Positions 9,319 through 17,968 of a stretch of 64,000 bases of DNA are shown in pieces. The notes under the pieces were generated by a model that worked only from the letters and a program-made list of their open reading frames with translations, was not told where the DNA came from and ran no database searches. The number at the start of each line of letters is the position of its first letter. Position 1 is the first letter of the stretch. This DNA comes from Aurantimicrobium minutum (GTDB lineage Bacteria; Actinomycetota; Actinomycetes; Actinomycetales; Microbacteriaceae), in the NCBI RefSeq assembly GCF_002355535.1, contig NZ_AP017457.1, forward strand, positions 1,054,001 through 1,118,000, written 5' to 3'. The position numbers and the translations under genes were made by a program.

Positions 9319-10890
9319 CTAGTTGGTCAAACCAAGGTATTCCTCAACAGGAACAGATGCCTTCTTGTTCTTGAGGAGGAGATACATCGTGATACCAGCA
9401 AGGGCCACAACAACCGCGATGATGGAGATAGTGGAGACAAATGCCGTGGTGTAAATGCCGGCCAGATCAGACGTGCTTACAGCAGCAAGATCAGAGTTTG
9501 TTGTCTGACCTGTTGCCATGTAGGACGTAATGGCATCCCAGTTGGAAACACCAGCAACAGCACCCTTCGTTGCCGAGCTCACACCAGAAAGCGTGAACAG
9601 CGAAACCATAACGGTGCTACCGGTCAAACCAAGTGCATAACCGAACTGTCCCACAGCAAGCTTGCTGGAGGTAACAGGGCCGTAGAACTTGGCAGGAGCC
9701 AAGGTAATGAACAGGTTGCCCTGGCTGGTGGCGTTCATCATCCAACCCACAGCAGCAATGATCATTCCGGGAAGGAACATCAGGTAGCTCGAGGTGGGGC
9801 CAATGATGAGGTAGCTGGCAAAACCGACAACCATGAGAATGTAGCCGGCAAAAGCGGTGGTGCGAGGTACTGAACCCTTACCAAGCAGAGCACCAGCGAT
9901 AACCGAGCCAACAATTCCAGCTGCGGACATGGGCAAGCTTGCCGCACCCAGAAGAGCAGCTGGGATGTGGGTGACGTACTGCCACATGTTGGGAAGCATC
10001 TGACTCATCGATGCAGTAGCCATGTTCCAGAAGATACCCATGACCACAGCACCCAAGAATGCAGGGTGGCTCAGTAGCTTGATGGGGAAGACAGGGGACT
10101 TCGTGCGGTTTTCACGAATACCAAATGCTGCGAGTGAAATCAGAGCAACAATGATGGGGACGTAGAACGAGGGGTGGCCAAAACCATTTGTTGCACCACT
10201 AATGCCGTAGAGCAAACCAGCGATACCAATGGCCACAAACAACATGCCCAGATAGTCGACCTTCGCAGGTGGCAATTTATCAATCTTGGGCAAAATCGGC
10301 TTGACCAAGAAGAAGCCAATGGCTGAGACCACAGGAAGAATGAGGTAAGCCAAACGCCAGCTGGTTGCAATCAAGACACCAGCCAAGACCATCGCAACCA
10401 CGGGGATGATTCCGTTAACAATGTTGTAGGTGGCCATTGCTGGGCCTAAAGACTTGGCGCTGGAAACGTTGCGCAGCATGCCGTAGGAAGCACCAAATGT
10501 CACACCCAGTGCAACACCGGTGATGATGCGGCCCAGAAGATAAAAGAGCACCGCAGTGTCTGCCTTGGGGTCAATCAGACCCGCGCTTGCGGTCATCAGC
10601 TGACCTGCAGCAGCAACCAGTACCGAGAGGGCAAGCAGCAAGCGGCGGCCATAGCGGTCTGCGAGCATACCTCCGGGAATAGCGGTGGCTGCAAGAGCCA
10701 GGGTCGAAATACCAGCTGCAAGCGACTGGGTAGATGCCGAGAAGTTGAGTTCATCAGAGGCCTTAACCAGTGCCAACGAAGAAAGAATGGGGTCTGCTAC
10801 CTGGATTGCTCCGAGCATTCCCAGCAAAATAACTGCAGAGCGGCGAAATCCTTGCTCTGGTGCAGTAGACGACGCAGCGGTTGACGACAC
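9319..10890 (-). CDS. MFS transporter, DHA2 (14-segment) type
   Basis: A 523-residue proton-driven antiporter-like protein with about 14 hydrophobic segments. Motif A-like GMLADRYGRRLLLAL follows the second segment and motif C-like GVALGVTFGASYGML is in segment five, typical of DHA2 drug exporters. The start is GTG at 10890 with a perfect AGGAGG six bases upstream. The substrate cannot be told from sequence. It is divergent from hrpA, with 85 bases between. Confidence 0.88.
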   Translation of the reverse strand: MSSTAASSTAPEQGFRRSAVILLGMLGAIQVADPILSSLALVKASDELNFSASTQSLAAGISTLALAATAIPGGMLADRYGRRLLLALSVLVAAAGQLMTASAGLIDPKADTAVLFYLLGRIITGVALGVTFGASYGMLRNVSSAKSLGPAMATYNIVNGIIPVVAMVLAGVLIATSWRLAYLILPVVSAIGFFLVKPILPKIDKLPPAKVDYLGMLFVAIGIAGLLYGISGATNGFGHPSFYVPIIVALISLAAFGIRENRTKSPVFPIKLLSHPAFLGAVVMGIFWNMATASMSQMLPNMWQYVTHIPAALLGAASLPMSAAGIVGSVIAGALLGKGSVPRTTAFAGYILMVVGFASYLIIGPTSSYLMFLPGMIIAAVGWMMNATSQGNLFITLAPAKFYGPVTSSKLAVGQFGYALGLTGSTVMVSLFTLSGVSSATKGAVAGVSNWDAITSYMATGQTTNSDLAAVSTSDLAGIYTTAFVSTISIIAVVVALAGITMYLLLKNKKASVPVEEYLGLTN

Positions 10891-10975
10891 ATTTCCTCCT
10901 AGAAAGTGGACCTGTGTAAGTGTGTCACATTAGACGGCAGGTATAAACACCCCTCGCGTAGGCTGGATAAAGACC

Positions 10976-13900
10976 ATGGACGCCGCACTCATCACCTACC
11001 CGCCTGACTTACCCGTCAGTGAACGGCGCGAGGAGATACTGGCAGCCATCCGCGAAAACCAAGTGGTCATTATTGCTGGGGCTACCGGCTCGGGAAAAAC
11101 AACCCAAATCCCCAAGATGTGCTTGGAACTAGGCCGCACGAGCATTGCCCACACGCAACCCAGGCGTATTGCTGCTCGCGCTGTTGCAGAACGCATTGCT
11201 GAGGAGCTAGGTGTAAAACTCGGTGGCCTTGTCGGCTACCAAGTGCGCTTCACTGATCAAGCAAGTGCTGAGACCGAAGTTAAAGTCATGACCGACGGCA
11301 TTTTGCTCAATGCCCTGCAACGCGATCGGCTTCTCAAAAACTACGACACCATCATCATCGATGAAGCGCATGAGCGCAGCCTCAATATTGACTTTCTCTT
11401 GGGCTATCTCAAACAGATACTCCCCCAGAGACCTGACCTCAAAGTCATCATTACTTCTGCCACCATTGACCCGGAAAGCTTTGCCGCACACTTCGGCAAT
11501 GCTCCGGTTATTGAAGTCTCTGGCCGCACCTTCCCCATCGAGATTCGTTACCGCCCCCTCGTCCAAGACAAGGTCAGCAGTGACGACGTCGACGATGACG
11601 AACTCGCCGATGACAAAAACACAGCGACCGCGGTACCGGAACATTCAGCACGTGATTACCTCGACAGCATCATTGCTGCACTCAACGAGCTCGATAAAGA
11701 AGCGCCCGGAGATGTCTTGGTGTTCCTCTCGGGTGAGACAGAGATTCGGGATGCTCAAGAAGCCATAGAAGGCCACATCACTGCCGGCCGGATGAAGGCC
11801 GGCACCGAAGTGCTGCCACTATATGGCCGTCTCTCCGCAGCAGATCAGCACAAAGTCTTCGAACCAAGCAAAGTTCCGGGCTTAAGAAAACGCATCATTC
11901 TGGCCACGAACGTGGCCGAGACCAGCCTCACAGTTCCTGGGATCAAATACGTCATCGATGCCGGAACAGCACGCATCTCCAGATACTCCCCGAGAGCCAA
12001 GGTGCAGCGACTTCCCATTGAGGCCATCTCTCAAGCCAGCGCCAACCAGCGCTCTGGCCGATGTGGTCGAACCAGCGACGGTATAGCAATACGCCTCTAC
12101 TCCGAAGAGGACTTCGAGCGCCGCCCAGAATTCACCGACCCCGAAATCTTGCGCACCAATCTCGCCTCGGTGATTCTGCAAGCGGCCTCACTAGGTTTGG
12201 GAGACATCTCCCAATTCCCCTTCCTGCAAACACCCGATTCTCGTGGCGTGAAGGACGGCCTCGATCTCCTCAAAGAACTCGGGGCCATCCAGAACACCCC
12301 CGGGGCAACCAAACTCACCAAGATTGGTCACGATTTAGCTCGCCTACCGATCGAGCCACGCTTTGCAAGGATGGTCCTCGAGTCTCGCCACCACGGGGTC
12401 ACCAGAGAAGTCATGGCAATTGTGGCAGGGCTCACAATTCAAGATCCAAGAGAACGTCCCTTAGAAAAGCGACCACAAGCAGAGCTTTCCCATGCCCGGT
12501 TCACAGACCCCACCAGTGACTTCCTCACCCTCTTAAACCTGTGGAACTATCTGGAAGAGAAGCAAAAGGAACTGTCCTCGAGTGCTTTCCGCAGGATGTG
12601 TAAAGCAGAATTCCTCAACTACCTGAGAGTGCGTGAATGGAATGACGTCTATCGCCAACTTAGAACACTCACCAAACCTTTAGGCCTCACCTTGGGTGAA
12701 CCCAAGATTGATCCAGACGGCATTCACAAGTCTCTGCTGGCAGGATTGCTCTCCCACATCGGTCTCAAGCAGGTCAGTGATAACAAACTCGCAGATAAGC
12801 GCGGTCCCAACTCAAACCCACGCAAACAGCAGCATGAATACCTGGGATCACGCAACCAGAAATTTGTCATCTTCCCCGGCTCTGCCCTAGCCAAGAAACC
12901 CCCTGCAGCTGTCATGAGTGCTGAGTTGGTAGAAACAAGCAGACTCTTTGCCAGAACCAACGCAGCAATAGATCTCAGCTGGGCAGAAAAGATTGCCGGT
13001 GACCTGTGTAAGCGAAGCTATAGCGAACCACACTGGGAGAAAAACCAAGGCGCTGTTGTTGCTTATGAGCGTGTGACGCTCTTTGGTGTCACGCTCGTTG
13101 CCCACCGCAGAATGCAATATTCACGCATCGACCCTGAGCTGTGCCGTGAACTGTTCATCCGCCATGCACTCGTCGATGGCGAATGGGATTCCAAACAAGC
13201 ATTCGACAGAAGCAACCGTGCGCTCCGCAGGCAACTAGAAGAACTCGAAGAACGTTCACGAAGAAGAGACATCCTCGCTGACGACGAAGTCGTCTTTGCC
13301 TTCTATGACCAACGCATCCCTGCAGATGTCTTCTCCACCCGAACCTTTGAAGGCTGGTGGAAGAAAGAAAAGAACACCAACCCCGACCTGCTCACCATGC
13401 AGCGCTCTGACCTTCTGGAAGAAACAGAAGCGGAGCATGACGAGAATGAATTCCCCTCACAGTGGGTATACGGCGACCAAACACTCACCCTGAAATATCG
13501 CTTCGAGCCGGGCCGCGAAGATGACGGCGTGACCGTTGAAGTCCCACTGCCATTGCTCGCCCGATTAGATCCAGAGCCTTTTGAATGGCTCGTTCCAGGC
13601 TTGCGTCTAGAACTGATCACCGGGCTGATCAAGACACTGCCCAAGAACATCAGACGACAGGTCGTTCCTGCCGCAGACTGGGCCGCCAAGGCAGCTGCCA
13701 CGCTGCCTGAGACACCGCAGGGCAACCTCCTCACAACAGTTGCGAAAGCACTGCAAAGTCTTAGCGGAGCTCTTGTCAGCGCAGCTGACTTTGATCCGCT
13801 GCGACTTCCCGATCACCTGCGCATGACCTACAGAGTGATCGGCAGCACCGGCAAAAAACTGGGCACAGATAAAAACCTAGAAAAACTTCAACGAGGACTA

Positions 13901-14833
13901 GCCGAGAAAACCAGAGACGCGGTTGCTGAAGTAGCCGAGCGTGTGACCTCACCTCTAGAACGTGACGGTCTCACGAGTTGGGACTTTGATGAGCTTCCTC
14001 GAACAGTGGATGCCCAGCACGGAGGCAACACCGTGCGTGCCTATCCTGCTCTGGTAGTCACGAACCCTGGAACAGCACGCCAAGAGGTCAACATCAGACT
14101 CATGGCCACCGAGGCTGACCAGCGCAGAGAACACCCATTGGGAACTAGAGCACTCACCATCGCGGCAATTCCTTCTCCAGCAAAGTATGTTCAAGAACAT
14201 CTCACTGCTGCTGAGAAACTCATCCTCACCCAGAGCCCCTATCCCAGCCTTAATGCACTCATCGCTGACGCCATTGCAGCCAGCGTGGACAGCGTTCTCT
14301 ACTCCATGCGCGAAGACGGAATGATCTTCCAAAAGGCAGAGTTTGAAACTCTGAGGGACCGCGTCCAAGGCGCCATCATGGACAACATCTTTGATGCCGT
14401 CTCCCAAACAGCTCGAATACTTTCCGCGGCCAAAGAAGCCCAGAAAGCTATGTCTCAGGCAAACCCCATGACATTCCTCGCCCAACTCACCGAAGAGAAG
14501 GCTCACCTCGAGAACCTGCTGCAACCAGGCTTCATCAGCGACGCGGGACTCGCACGACTACCTCGCATACTGATTTATGTCCGCGCCATCACAATGCGCA
14601 TTCAACGCATGATCGAAGACTCAGGTCGAGACAGAACAGCTTCAGTTGAACTCACTCAAGCACTCACTCTCTATGAAGCAGCAGGAGGCAAGATTCCTCT
14701 TGCCCCACACTCCCCTGCACAGATTGTCAAAGCACGCTGGATGATTGAAGAATTTAGGGTTAGCCTGTTTGCCCAATCCCTGGGCACGGCAGAACCCATC
14801 TCACTCCAGCGCATCAAGAAAGTCTTGGGATAA
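10976..14833 (+). CDS. hrpA: ATP-dependent RNA helicase HrpA (DEAH box)
   Basis: Large DEAH/RHA RNA helicase of 1285 residues, normal for HrpA. Walker A GATGSGKT lies near residues 35-42, the DEAH box in IIIDEAHERS near 125, motif III in ITSATID, and motif VI in QRSGRCGRTSDG; the helicase-associated, OB-fold and long HrpA-specific C-terminal domains follow. In E. coli HrpA acts on stalled or collided ribosomes. Start ATG at 10976. The gene is monocistronic and ends at a strong hairpin shared with the convergent surface-protein gene. Confidence 0.95.
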   Translation: MDAALITYPPDLPVSERREEILAAIRENQVVIIAGATGSGKTTQIPKMCLELGRTSIAHTQPRRIAARAVAERIAEELGVKLGGLVGYQVRFTDQASAETEVKVMTDGILLNALQRDRLLKNYDTIIIDEAHERSLNIDFLLGYLKQILPQRPDLKVIITSATIDPESFAAHFGNAPVIEVSGRTFPIEIRYRPLVQDKVSSDDVDDDELADDKNTATAVPEHSARDYLDSIIAALNELDKEAPGDVLVFLSGETEIRDAQEAIEGHITAGRMKAGTEVLPLYGRLSAADQHKVFEPSKVPGLRKRIILATNVAETSLTVPGIKYVIDAGTARISRYSPRAKVQRLPIEAISQASANQRSGRCGRTSDGIAIRLYSEEDFERRPEFTDPEILRTNLASVILQAASLGLGDISQFPFLQTPDSRGVKDGLDLLKELGAIQNTPGATKLTKIGHDLARLPIEPRFARMVLESRHHGVTREVMAIVAGLTIQDPRERPLEKRPQAELSHARFTDPTSDFLTLLNLWNYLEEKQKELSSSAFRRMCKAEFLNYLRVREWNDVYRQLRTLTKPLGLTLGEPKIDPDGIHKSLLAGLLSHIGLKQVSDNKLADKRGPNSNPRKQQHEYLGSRNQKFVIFPGSALAKKPPAAVMSAELVETSRLFARTNAAIDLSWAEKIAGDLCKRSYSEPHWEKNQGAVVAYERVTLFGVTLVAHRRMQYSRIDPELCRELFIRHALVDGEWDSKQAFDRSNRALRRQLEELEERSRRRDILADDEVVFAFYDQRIPADVFSTRTFEGWWKKEKNTNPDLLTMQRSDLLEETEAEHDENEFPSQWVYGDQTLTLKYRFEPGREDDGVTVEVPLPLLARLDPEPFEWLVPGLRLELITGLIKTLPKNIRRQVVPAADWAAKAAATLPETPQGNLLTTVAKALQSLSGALVSAADFDPLRLPDHLRMTYRVIGSTGKKLGTDKNLEKLQRGLAEKTRDAVAEVAERVTSPLERDGLTSWDFDELPRTVDAQHGGNTVRAYPALVVTNPGTARQEVNIRLMATEADQRREHPLGTRALTIAAIPSPAKYVQEHLTAAEKLILTQSPYPSLNALIADAIAASVDSVLYSMREDGMIFQKAEFETLRDRVQGAIMDNIFDAVSQTARILSAAKEAQKAMSQANPMTFLAQLTEEKAHLENLLQPGFISDAGLARLPRILIYVRAITMRIQRMIEDSGRDRTASVELTQALTLYEAAGGKIPLAPHSPAQIVKARWMIEEFRVSLFAQSLGTAEPISLQRIKKVLG

Positions 14834-14836
14834 ACA

Positions 14837-14868
14837 AGAACACCCCGCTCCAATGAGCGGGGTGTTCT
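14837..14868. terminator. Bidirectional hairpin terminator (hrpA / surface protein 1)
   Basis: A perfect 14-bp stem (AGAACACCCCGCTC with its complement) and a CAAT loop lie between the convergent genes. The U tract is weak on the + strand; on the - strand TTCTTGTTT follows. The same stem recurs 964 bases further on. Confidence 0.85.
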
Positions 14869-15199
14869 GTTGGGAAAACTACTAGTTGCTCTGCTTGCGT
14901 CGAGCAATCAGCACCAGTGCACCACCGGTGAGAGCAAGAGCCAAACCACCGAAGAGGTATGGTGCTGCGTCAAAACCGGTTGTAGCAAGAGTTGCTGTCC
15001 ACTGCGCATACAACGTTGCATTGGCAGAGAAAGGGAAACTAGCGCCATCTGCGTATGAAGTACCAGAACCATCAGCAGCAGTGTTCCAACCCGCAAATGT
15101 GTAGCCAGAACGAGTAAACGCATTCGCACTCAGAGCAGTAGCAGTACTTGCCGACTGATCAGCCATCGCACCAGAACCACCATTTGAGTTAAAGGTGAC
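14837..15199 (-). repeat. Direct repeat copy A (terminator plus C-terminal 105 codons)
   Basis: This block and 15801-16163 are near-identical direct repeats at a constant offset of 964 bases. Each holds the terminator hairpin, the wall-sorting signal and the InlB-like repeat of one surface-protein gene. Upstream of the block the two genes are unrelated in sequence. Identity was judged by eye from both DNA and protein. Confidence 0.9.
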
Positions 15200-15754
15200 A
15201 GTTTTTGAAGCTGAAGCTGTAGTTAGTGCAATAGTTGCAAGGGTTGTGGACCCTCCGCCACTGGAAGTTTGGTAGTACGCCTCAATTCTGTAGCCACCTG
15301 CTGGTGCGCTTGCATCAAAGAGGATTGATCCAGTGGCAAAGGAGAGGCTTGCTGTACCGGCTGGATCTACGTTGTTCGGCGTAGCGTAAAAGAATGCGCG
15401 GTTAACTGTCGAGTTCAATGCGACGCAAAATCCGGAAACGGATGCTCCTGCTTGAAAAGAGATTCCAGAAGTGGAGCATTGAGTGGGGCTAGAAGCGGAA
15501 ACCGTAATTGCAGAGCCAGGTGCTCCAACTTGTGTGACGAAGGATCCACCGTAAATCCGAATTCCAAATGAATAGACACTGTTCGGAAGCGAATCTAAAT
15601 TAACCGTGAAGCTGCTGGTGTTGTTTCCACCGGCAACAACGACGTCCGATGGCGTGACATTCGTGGCTGCGTTTGCGGGAATCGCGGCCCCGATGGCAAT
15701 AAGGAATAAAGACAAAATTGAAACGGCAAGAGCCTTGAGCGATAACTTCTGCAT
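14882..15754 (-). CDS. Cell-wall-anchored surface protein 1 (InlB-like repeat, LATTG sorting signal)
   Basis: A 290-residue secreted protein. Residues 1-29 form a signal peptide (LSLKALAVSILSLFLIAIGAAIPANA). The central part, about 30-185, is a beta-rich Ser/Thr/Gly region with no recognised domain. Residues 186-255 match the Listeria-Bacteroides InlB-type repeat (VTFNSNGGSGAM ... GYTFAGWNTAADGSG ... LYAQW). The end is a sorting signal: LATTG, a hydrophobic segment, then ARRKQSN. LAxTG signals are used by class E sortases in actinobacteria. Function may be adhesion or a wall-attached coat (inference). Its neighbour 15846-16664 is a tandem paralogue with an identical C-terminal architecture but a different ectodomain. 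Confidence 0.87.
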   Translation of the reverse strand: MQKLSLKALAVSILSLFLIAIGAAIPANAATNVTPSDVVVAGGNNTSSFTVNLDSLPNSVYSFGIRIYGGSFVTQVGAPGSAITVSASSPTQCSTSGISFQAGASVSGFCVALNSTVNRAFFYATPNNVDPAGTASLSFATGSILFDASAPAGGYRIEAYYQTSSGGGSTTLATIALTTASASKTVTFNSNGGSGAMADQSASTATALSANAFTRSGYTFAGWNTAADGSGTSYADGASFPFSANATLYAQWTATLATTGFDAAPYLFGGLALALTGGALVLIARRKQSN

Positions 15755-15800
15755 AGCTCCATCCTAGACAAAAGTTTTATTTTCTTTTGGGCAGAAAGCA

Positions 15801-15832
15801 AGAACACCCCGCTCACAAGAGCGGGGTGTTCT
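15801..15832 (-). terminator. Hairpin terminator of surface protein 2
   Basis: The same 14-bp stem as at 14837-14868 with loop ACAA. It separates the two tandem genes, so each is probably its own transcription unit. Confidence 0.82.
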
Positions 15833-16163
15833 GTTGGGATAACTACTAGTTGCTTTGCTTACGACGAGCAATCAGCATGAGTGCTCCACCTGTGAGAGCA
15901 AGGGCTAAACCACCGTAGAGGTAAGGCGCTGCGTCAAAACCGGTAGTAGCAAGAGTTGCAGTCCACTGCGCATACAACGTTGCGTTGGCAGAGAAAGGGA
16001 AACTATCGCCGTCTGCGTATGCAGTACCAGAACCATCAGCTGCGGTGTTCCAGCCGGCGAATGTGTAGCCAGAACGAGTAAATGCATTCGCACTCAGAGC
16101 AGTAGCAGAACTTGCCGACTGATCAGCCATCGCACCTGAGCCACCGTTTGAATTGAAGGTGAC
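15801..16163 (-). repeat. Direct repeat copy B (terminator plus C-terminal 105 codons)
   Basis: Partner of the repeat at 14837-15199, same strand, offset 964 bases. It contains the terminator, sorting signal and InlB-like repeat of surface protein 2. Confidence 0.9.
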
Positions 16164-16664
16164 AGTGTAGCTGGATGATGCTGACGCAAGGGTGACTGTA
16201 ACACTGTCCACGGCTGTTCCGCTGTTACTTGACGCTAGGACGAAATCACGTGCTGCAGCCGTGTTTAGTTTGCCAACGGCGAAAGTAACAGTTTTCGCAC
16301 CCGTAGGAATAGGAGCCGAAGTATTTCCATCAGATCCGTACAGGGTAATTACATTTCCCGATACGTTACATCCCGTATTAGTGATATTGATGCCAGTAAG
16401 TGTGATTCCTCCGCAAGTTGGCCCACCGAAAAAAGTAGGCGTCCAACCTGTAGGTAAAGTAATCACAAACTGGCCTGTGGCGGTAATTGTTGTTGCCGCA
16501 ACAGTAATTGGATATGCGTTGGTTCCAGAAGTTCCGATTGTTCCTGTGGAAGTTACTGAAGCGGAGGTAAGTGTTCCAGCATTTGCTGGCAAAGCAGCCC
16601 CAGCAACAACAAGACCCAGAGACAAAATGGCAGCGCCGAGAGCTTTGAGAGAAAACTTTTTCAT
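15846..16664 (-). CDS. Cell-wall-anchored surface protein 2 (paralogue of surface protein 1)
   Basis: A 272-residue paralogue of the next gene. Its signal peptide (FSLKALGAAILSLGLVVAGAALPANA) resembles that of protein 1. The ectodomain, about residues 30-167, is Thr/Gly-rich and unlike protein 1, with GQFVITLPTGWTPTFFGG and two isolated cysteines (GGPTCGGITLTG and NTGCNVSG) that could form a disulfide. From residue 168 on it carries the same InlB-like repeat and LATTG sorting signal ending ARRKQSN. ATG start at 16664 with purine-rich sequence upstream. The ectodomain has no family I recognise. Confidence 0.86.
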   Translation of the reverse strand: MKKFSLKALGAAILSLGLVVAGAALPANAGTLTSASVTSTGTIGTSGTNAYPITVAATTITATGQFVITLPTGWTPTFFGGPTCGGITLTGINITNTGCNVSGNVITLYGSDGNTSAPIPTGAKTVTFAVGKLNTAAARDFVLASSNSGTAVDSVTVTLASASSSYTVTFNSNGGSGAMADQSASSATALSANAFTRSGYTFAGWNTAADGSGTAYADGDSFPFSANATLYAQWTATLATTGFDAAPYLYGGLALALTGGALMLIARRKQSN

Positions 16665-16717
16665 ACAAATATTCTAGACAAAACTTTTAGTCTTTTGTCA
16701 CCTATCGGGGTACAGAA

Positions 16718-16747
16718 AAGGGCCCTCCTGTAATCAGGAAGGCCCTT
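16718..16747 (-). terminator. Terminator of the nrd operon
   Basis: Stem AAGGGCC-CTCCTG paired with CAGGA-GGCCCTT around TAAT, followed on the - strand by TTTTCTG, 17 bases after the nrdB stop. Confidence 0.82.
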
Positions 16748-16763
16748 AACTCTGTTCGAGTAT

Positions 16764-17744
16764 TTAGGCGGTTGCGCCGTTGGACTCGTAGCTGGTGTTG
16801 GTCGACTCGAAGAAGTTGACCAGCTGCAGGGTGTCGTTGGCGGTTGCCATCCACTTTGCAGGGTTGGAGACCTTGTAGTGGGCCTCGAAACCGAGCTCCT
16901 CGAGACGACGGTCTGCCAGGTACTTCACGTACTGGTTGATGTAGTTCGAGTTCAGACCCAAGATGCCGTTGGGGAGGAGGTCACGGTTGTATTCCTCTTC
17001 CATCTCAACTGCGTTGAGGATCATGTTGCGGATTTCTTCTGCGAACTCTGGGGTCTGCAGGTCTGGGTTCTCTTCAAGAACGGTCAGAATCAGGTTGATT
17101 CCGAACTTGAGGTGAAGAGACTCGTCGCGGACGACCCAGTCCATGAGAGATCCGAAGTTACGCAGCAGGTTGCGCTGGCGGAAGCTCAAAGCAACCATGA
17201 AGCCCGAGTAGAACCAGATGCCCTCGAGGATGACGTTGTAGGCAACAAGGTTGCGAACGAAGTCCTTCTTGCCCTCGGTGGTGGTGATGTCGAGAGTCTG
17301 CTCGGTCATGCGCTTGATGAACTTGACCTCGAACTCTTCCTTGCGCGCCATGGAAGGCACCTTGACGTGAGAGCTGTAGGCAATCTCACGGTCAATGGGG
17401 AAGGTTTCGAGAACATACTCGAAGCTCATGCAGTGGTTTGCTTCTTCCCACATCTGCTTGGCGAGGTAGAGGTGAGCCTCGGGAGCCTTGACGTAGGGGT
17501 ACACGCCGAAGGCGAGTGCCTTGTTCACGAGCAGCTCGTTGGGGTTGAAGTAGCTCATCAAGAAGGTGATGGCGTGACGTTCTTCATCCGTCATCTTCTT
17601 GAAGTCAGCGATGTCTTCACCGAGCTGAATTTCGTTGGGGAACCAGGTGTTTGCAACTGCCTGGTCGTAAAGGTCCATCGCCCACTTGTAGGTGACGGGC
17701 TTAAGCATGAGTCCATCCTGGACTCCGGTACCGAGAATACCCAT
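16764..17744 (-). CDS. nrdB: Ribonucleotide reductase beta subunit, class Ic-like (no radical tyrosine)
   Basis: Radical-generating subunit of aerobic ribonucleotide reductase, 326 residues from ATG 17744, which has AAGGAG nine bases upstream. The frame is open further upstream but that extension is not protein-like. Metal ligands by spacing: E70, E101, H104, E174 (LEGIWFY), E208 and H211 (RDESLHL). The position four residues after H104, where E. coli NrdB has radical Tyr122, is Phe108 (EEANHCMSF). The first ligand is Glu rather than Asp, 31 residues before E101 as in E. coli and Chlamydia. Phe plus Glu is the pattern of the Chlamydia trachomatis class Ic enzyme, which uses a Mn/Fe cofactor. 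Cofactor identity here is inferred, not shown. Confidence 0.93.
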   Translation of the reverse strand: MGILGTGVQDGLMLKPVTYKWAMDLYDQAVANTWFPNEIQLGEDIADFKKMTDEERHAITFLMSYFNPNELLVNKALAFGVYPYVKAPEAHLYLAKQMWEEANHCMSFEYVLETFPIDREIAYSSHVKVPSMARKEEFEVKFIKRMTEQTLDITTTEGKKDFVRNLVAYNVILEGIWFYSGFMVALSFRQRNLLRNFGSLMDWVVRDESLHLKFGINLILTVLEENPDLQTPEFAEEIRNMILNAVEMEEEYNRDLLPNGILGLNSNYINQYVKYLADRRLEELGFEAHYKVSNPAKWMATANDTLQLVNFFESTNTSYESNGATA

Positions 17745-17887
17745 GGTGTTTCTCCTTAGTTCGTCGTAAAAGTGTGGTGTTTCTGTAGTGTCCCGTTTTT
17801 CTAAAGCTGATGCTCTAGTGGGGTGCGGCGGGGTTGATACAGATGGTGCTGGTGTTGCAGGGGTGTCTGTGGATGGGAGCGATCTGC

Positions 17888-17968
17888 CTACTGGCAGGAC
17901 TCGCACTGAAGTTCGTCCATCGGGTCGACGGGAACGAAGTACTCGTCTACGGGGGTTGTGTAGTTCAT
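17888..17968 (-). CDS. 26-residue ORF carrying the C-terminal CxxC tail of ribonucleotide reductase alpha
   Basis: Starts at an ATG that shares one base with the nrdA stop (TAATG) and has GGAGG seven bases upstream, a strong re-initiation signal. It encodes 26 residues beginning MNYTTPVDEYF and ending LQCESCQ. RNR alpha subunits normally end in a flexible tail with a CxxC or CxxxxC pair that re-reduces the active site, and NrdA here ends in a Gly-rich sequence without cysteine. The peptide therefore looks like the missing tail, made either as a separate peptide or by a -1 frameshift at the end of nrdA. A sequencing or assembly indel is the alternative. No stop codon interrupts the -1 frame just before the ATG. 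Confidence 0.72.
   Translation of the reverse strand: MNYTTPVDEYFVPVDPMDELQCESCQ

Noticed and set aside
9190-9873. 227-residue ORF antisense to the DHA2 exporter
   Set aside because: Hydrophilic, His/Asn-rich mirror of membrane-protein codons; no start signal.
16878-17759. 293-residue ORF antisense to nrdB
   Set aside because: Lies wholly within nrdB on the other strand; composition reflects codon bias of nrdB.
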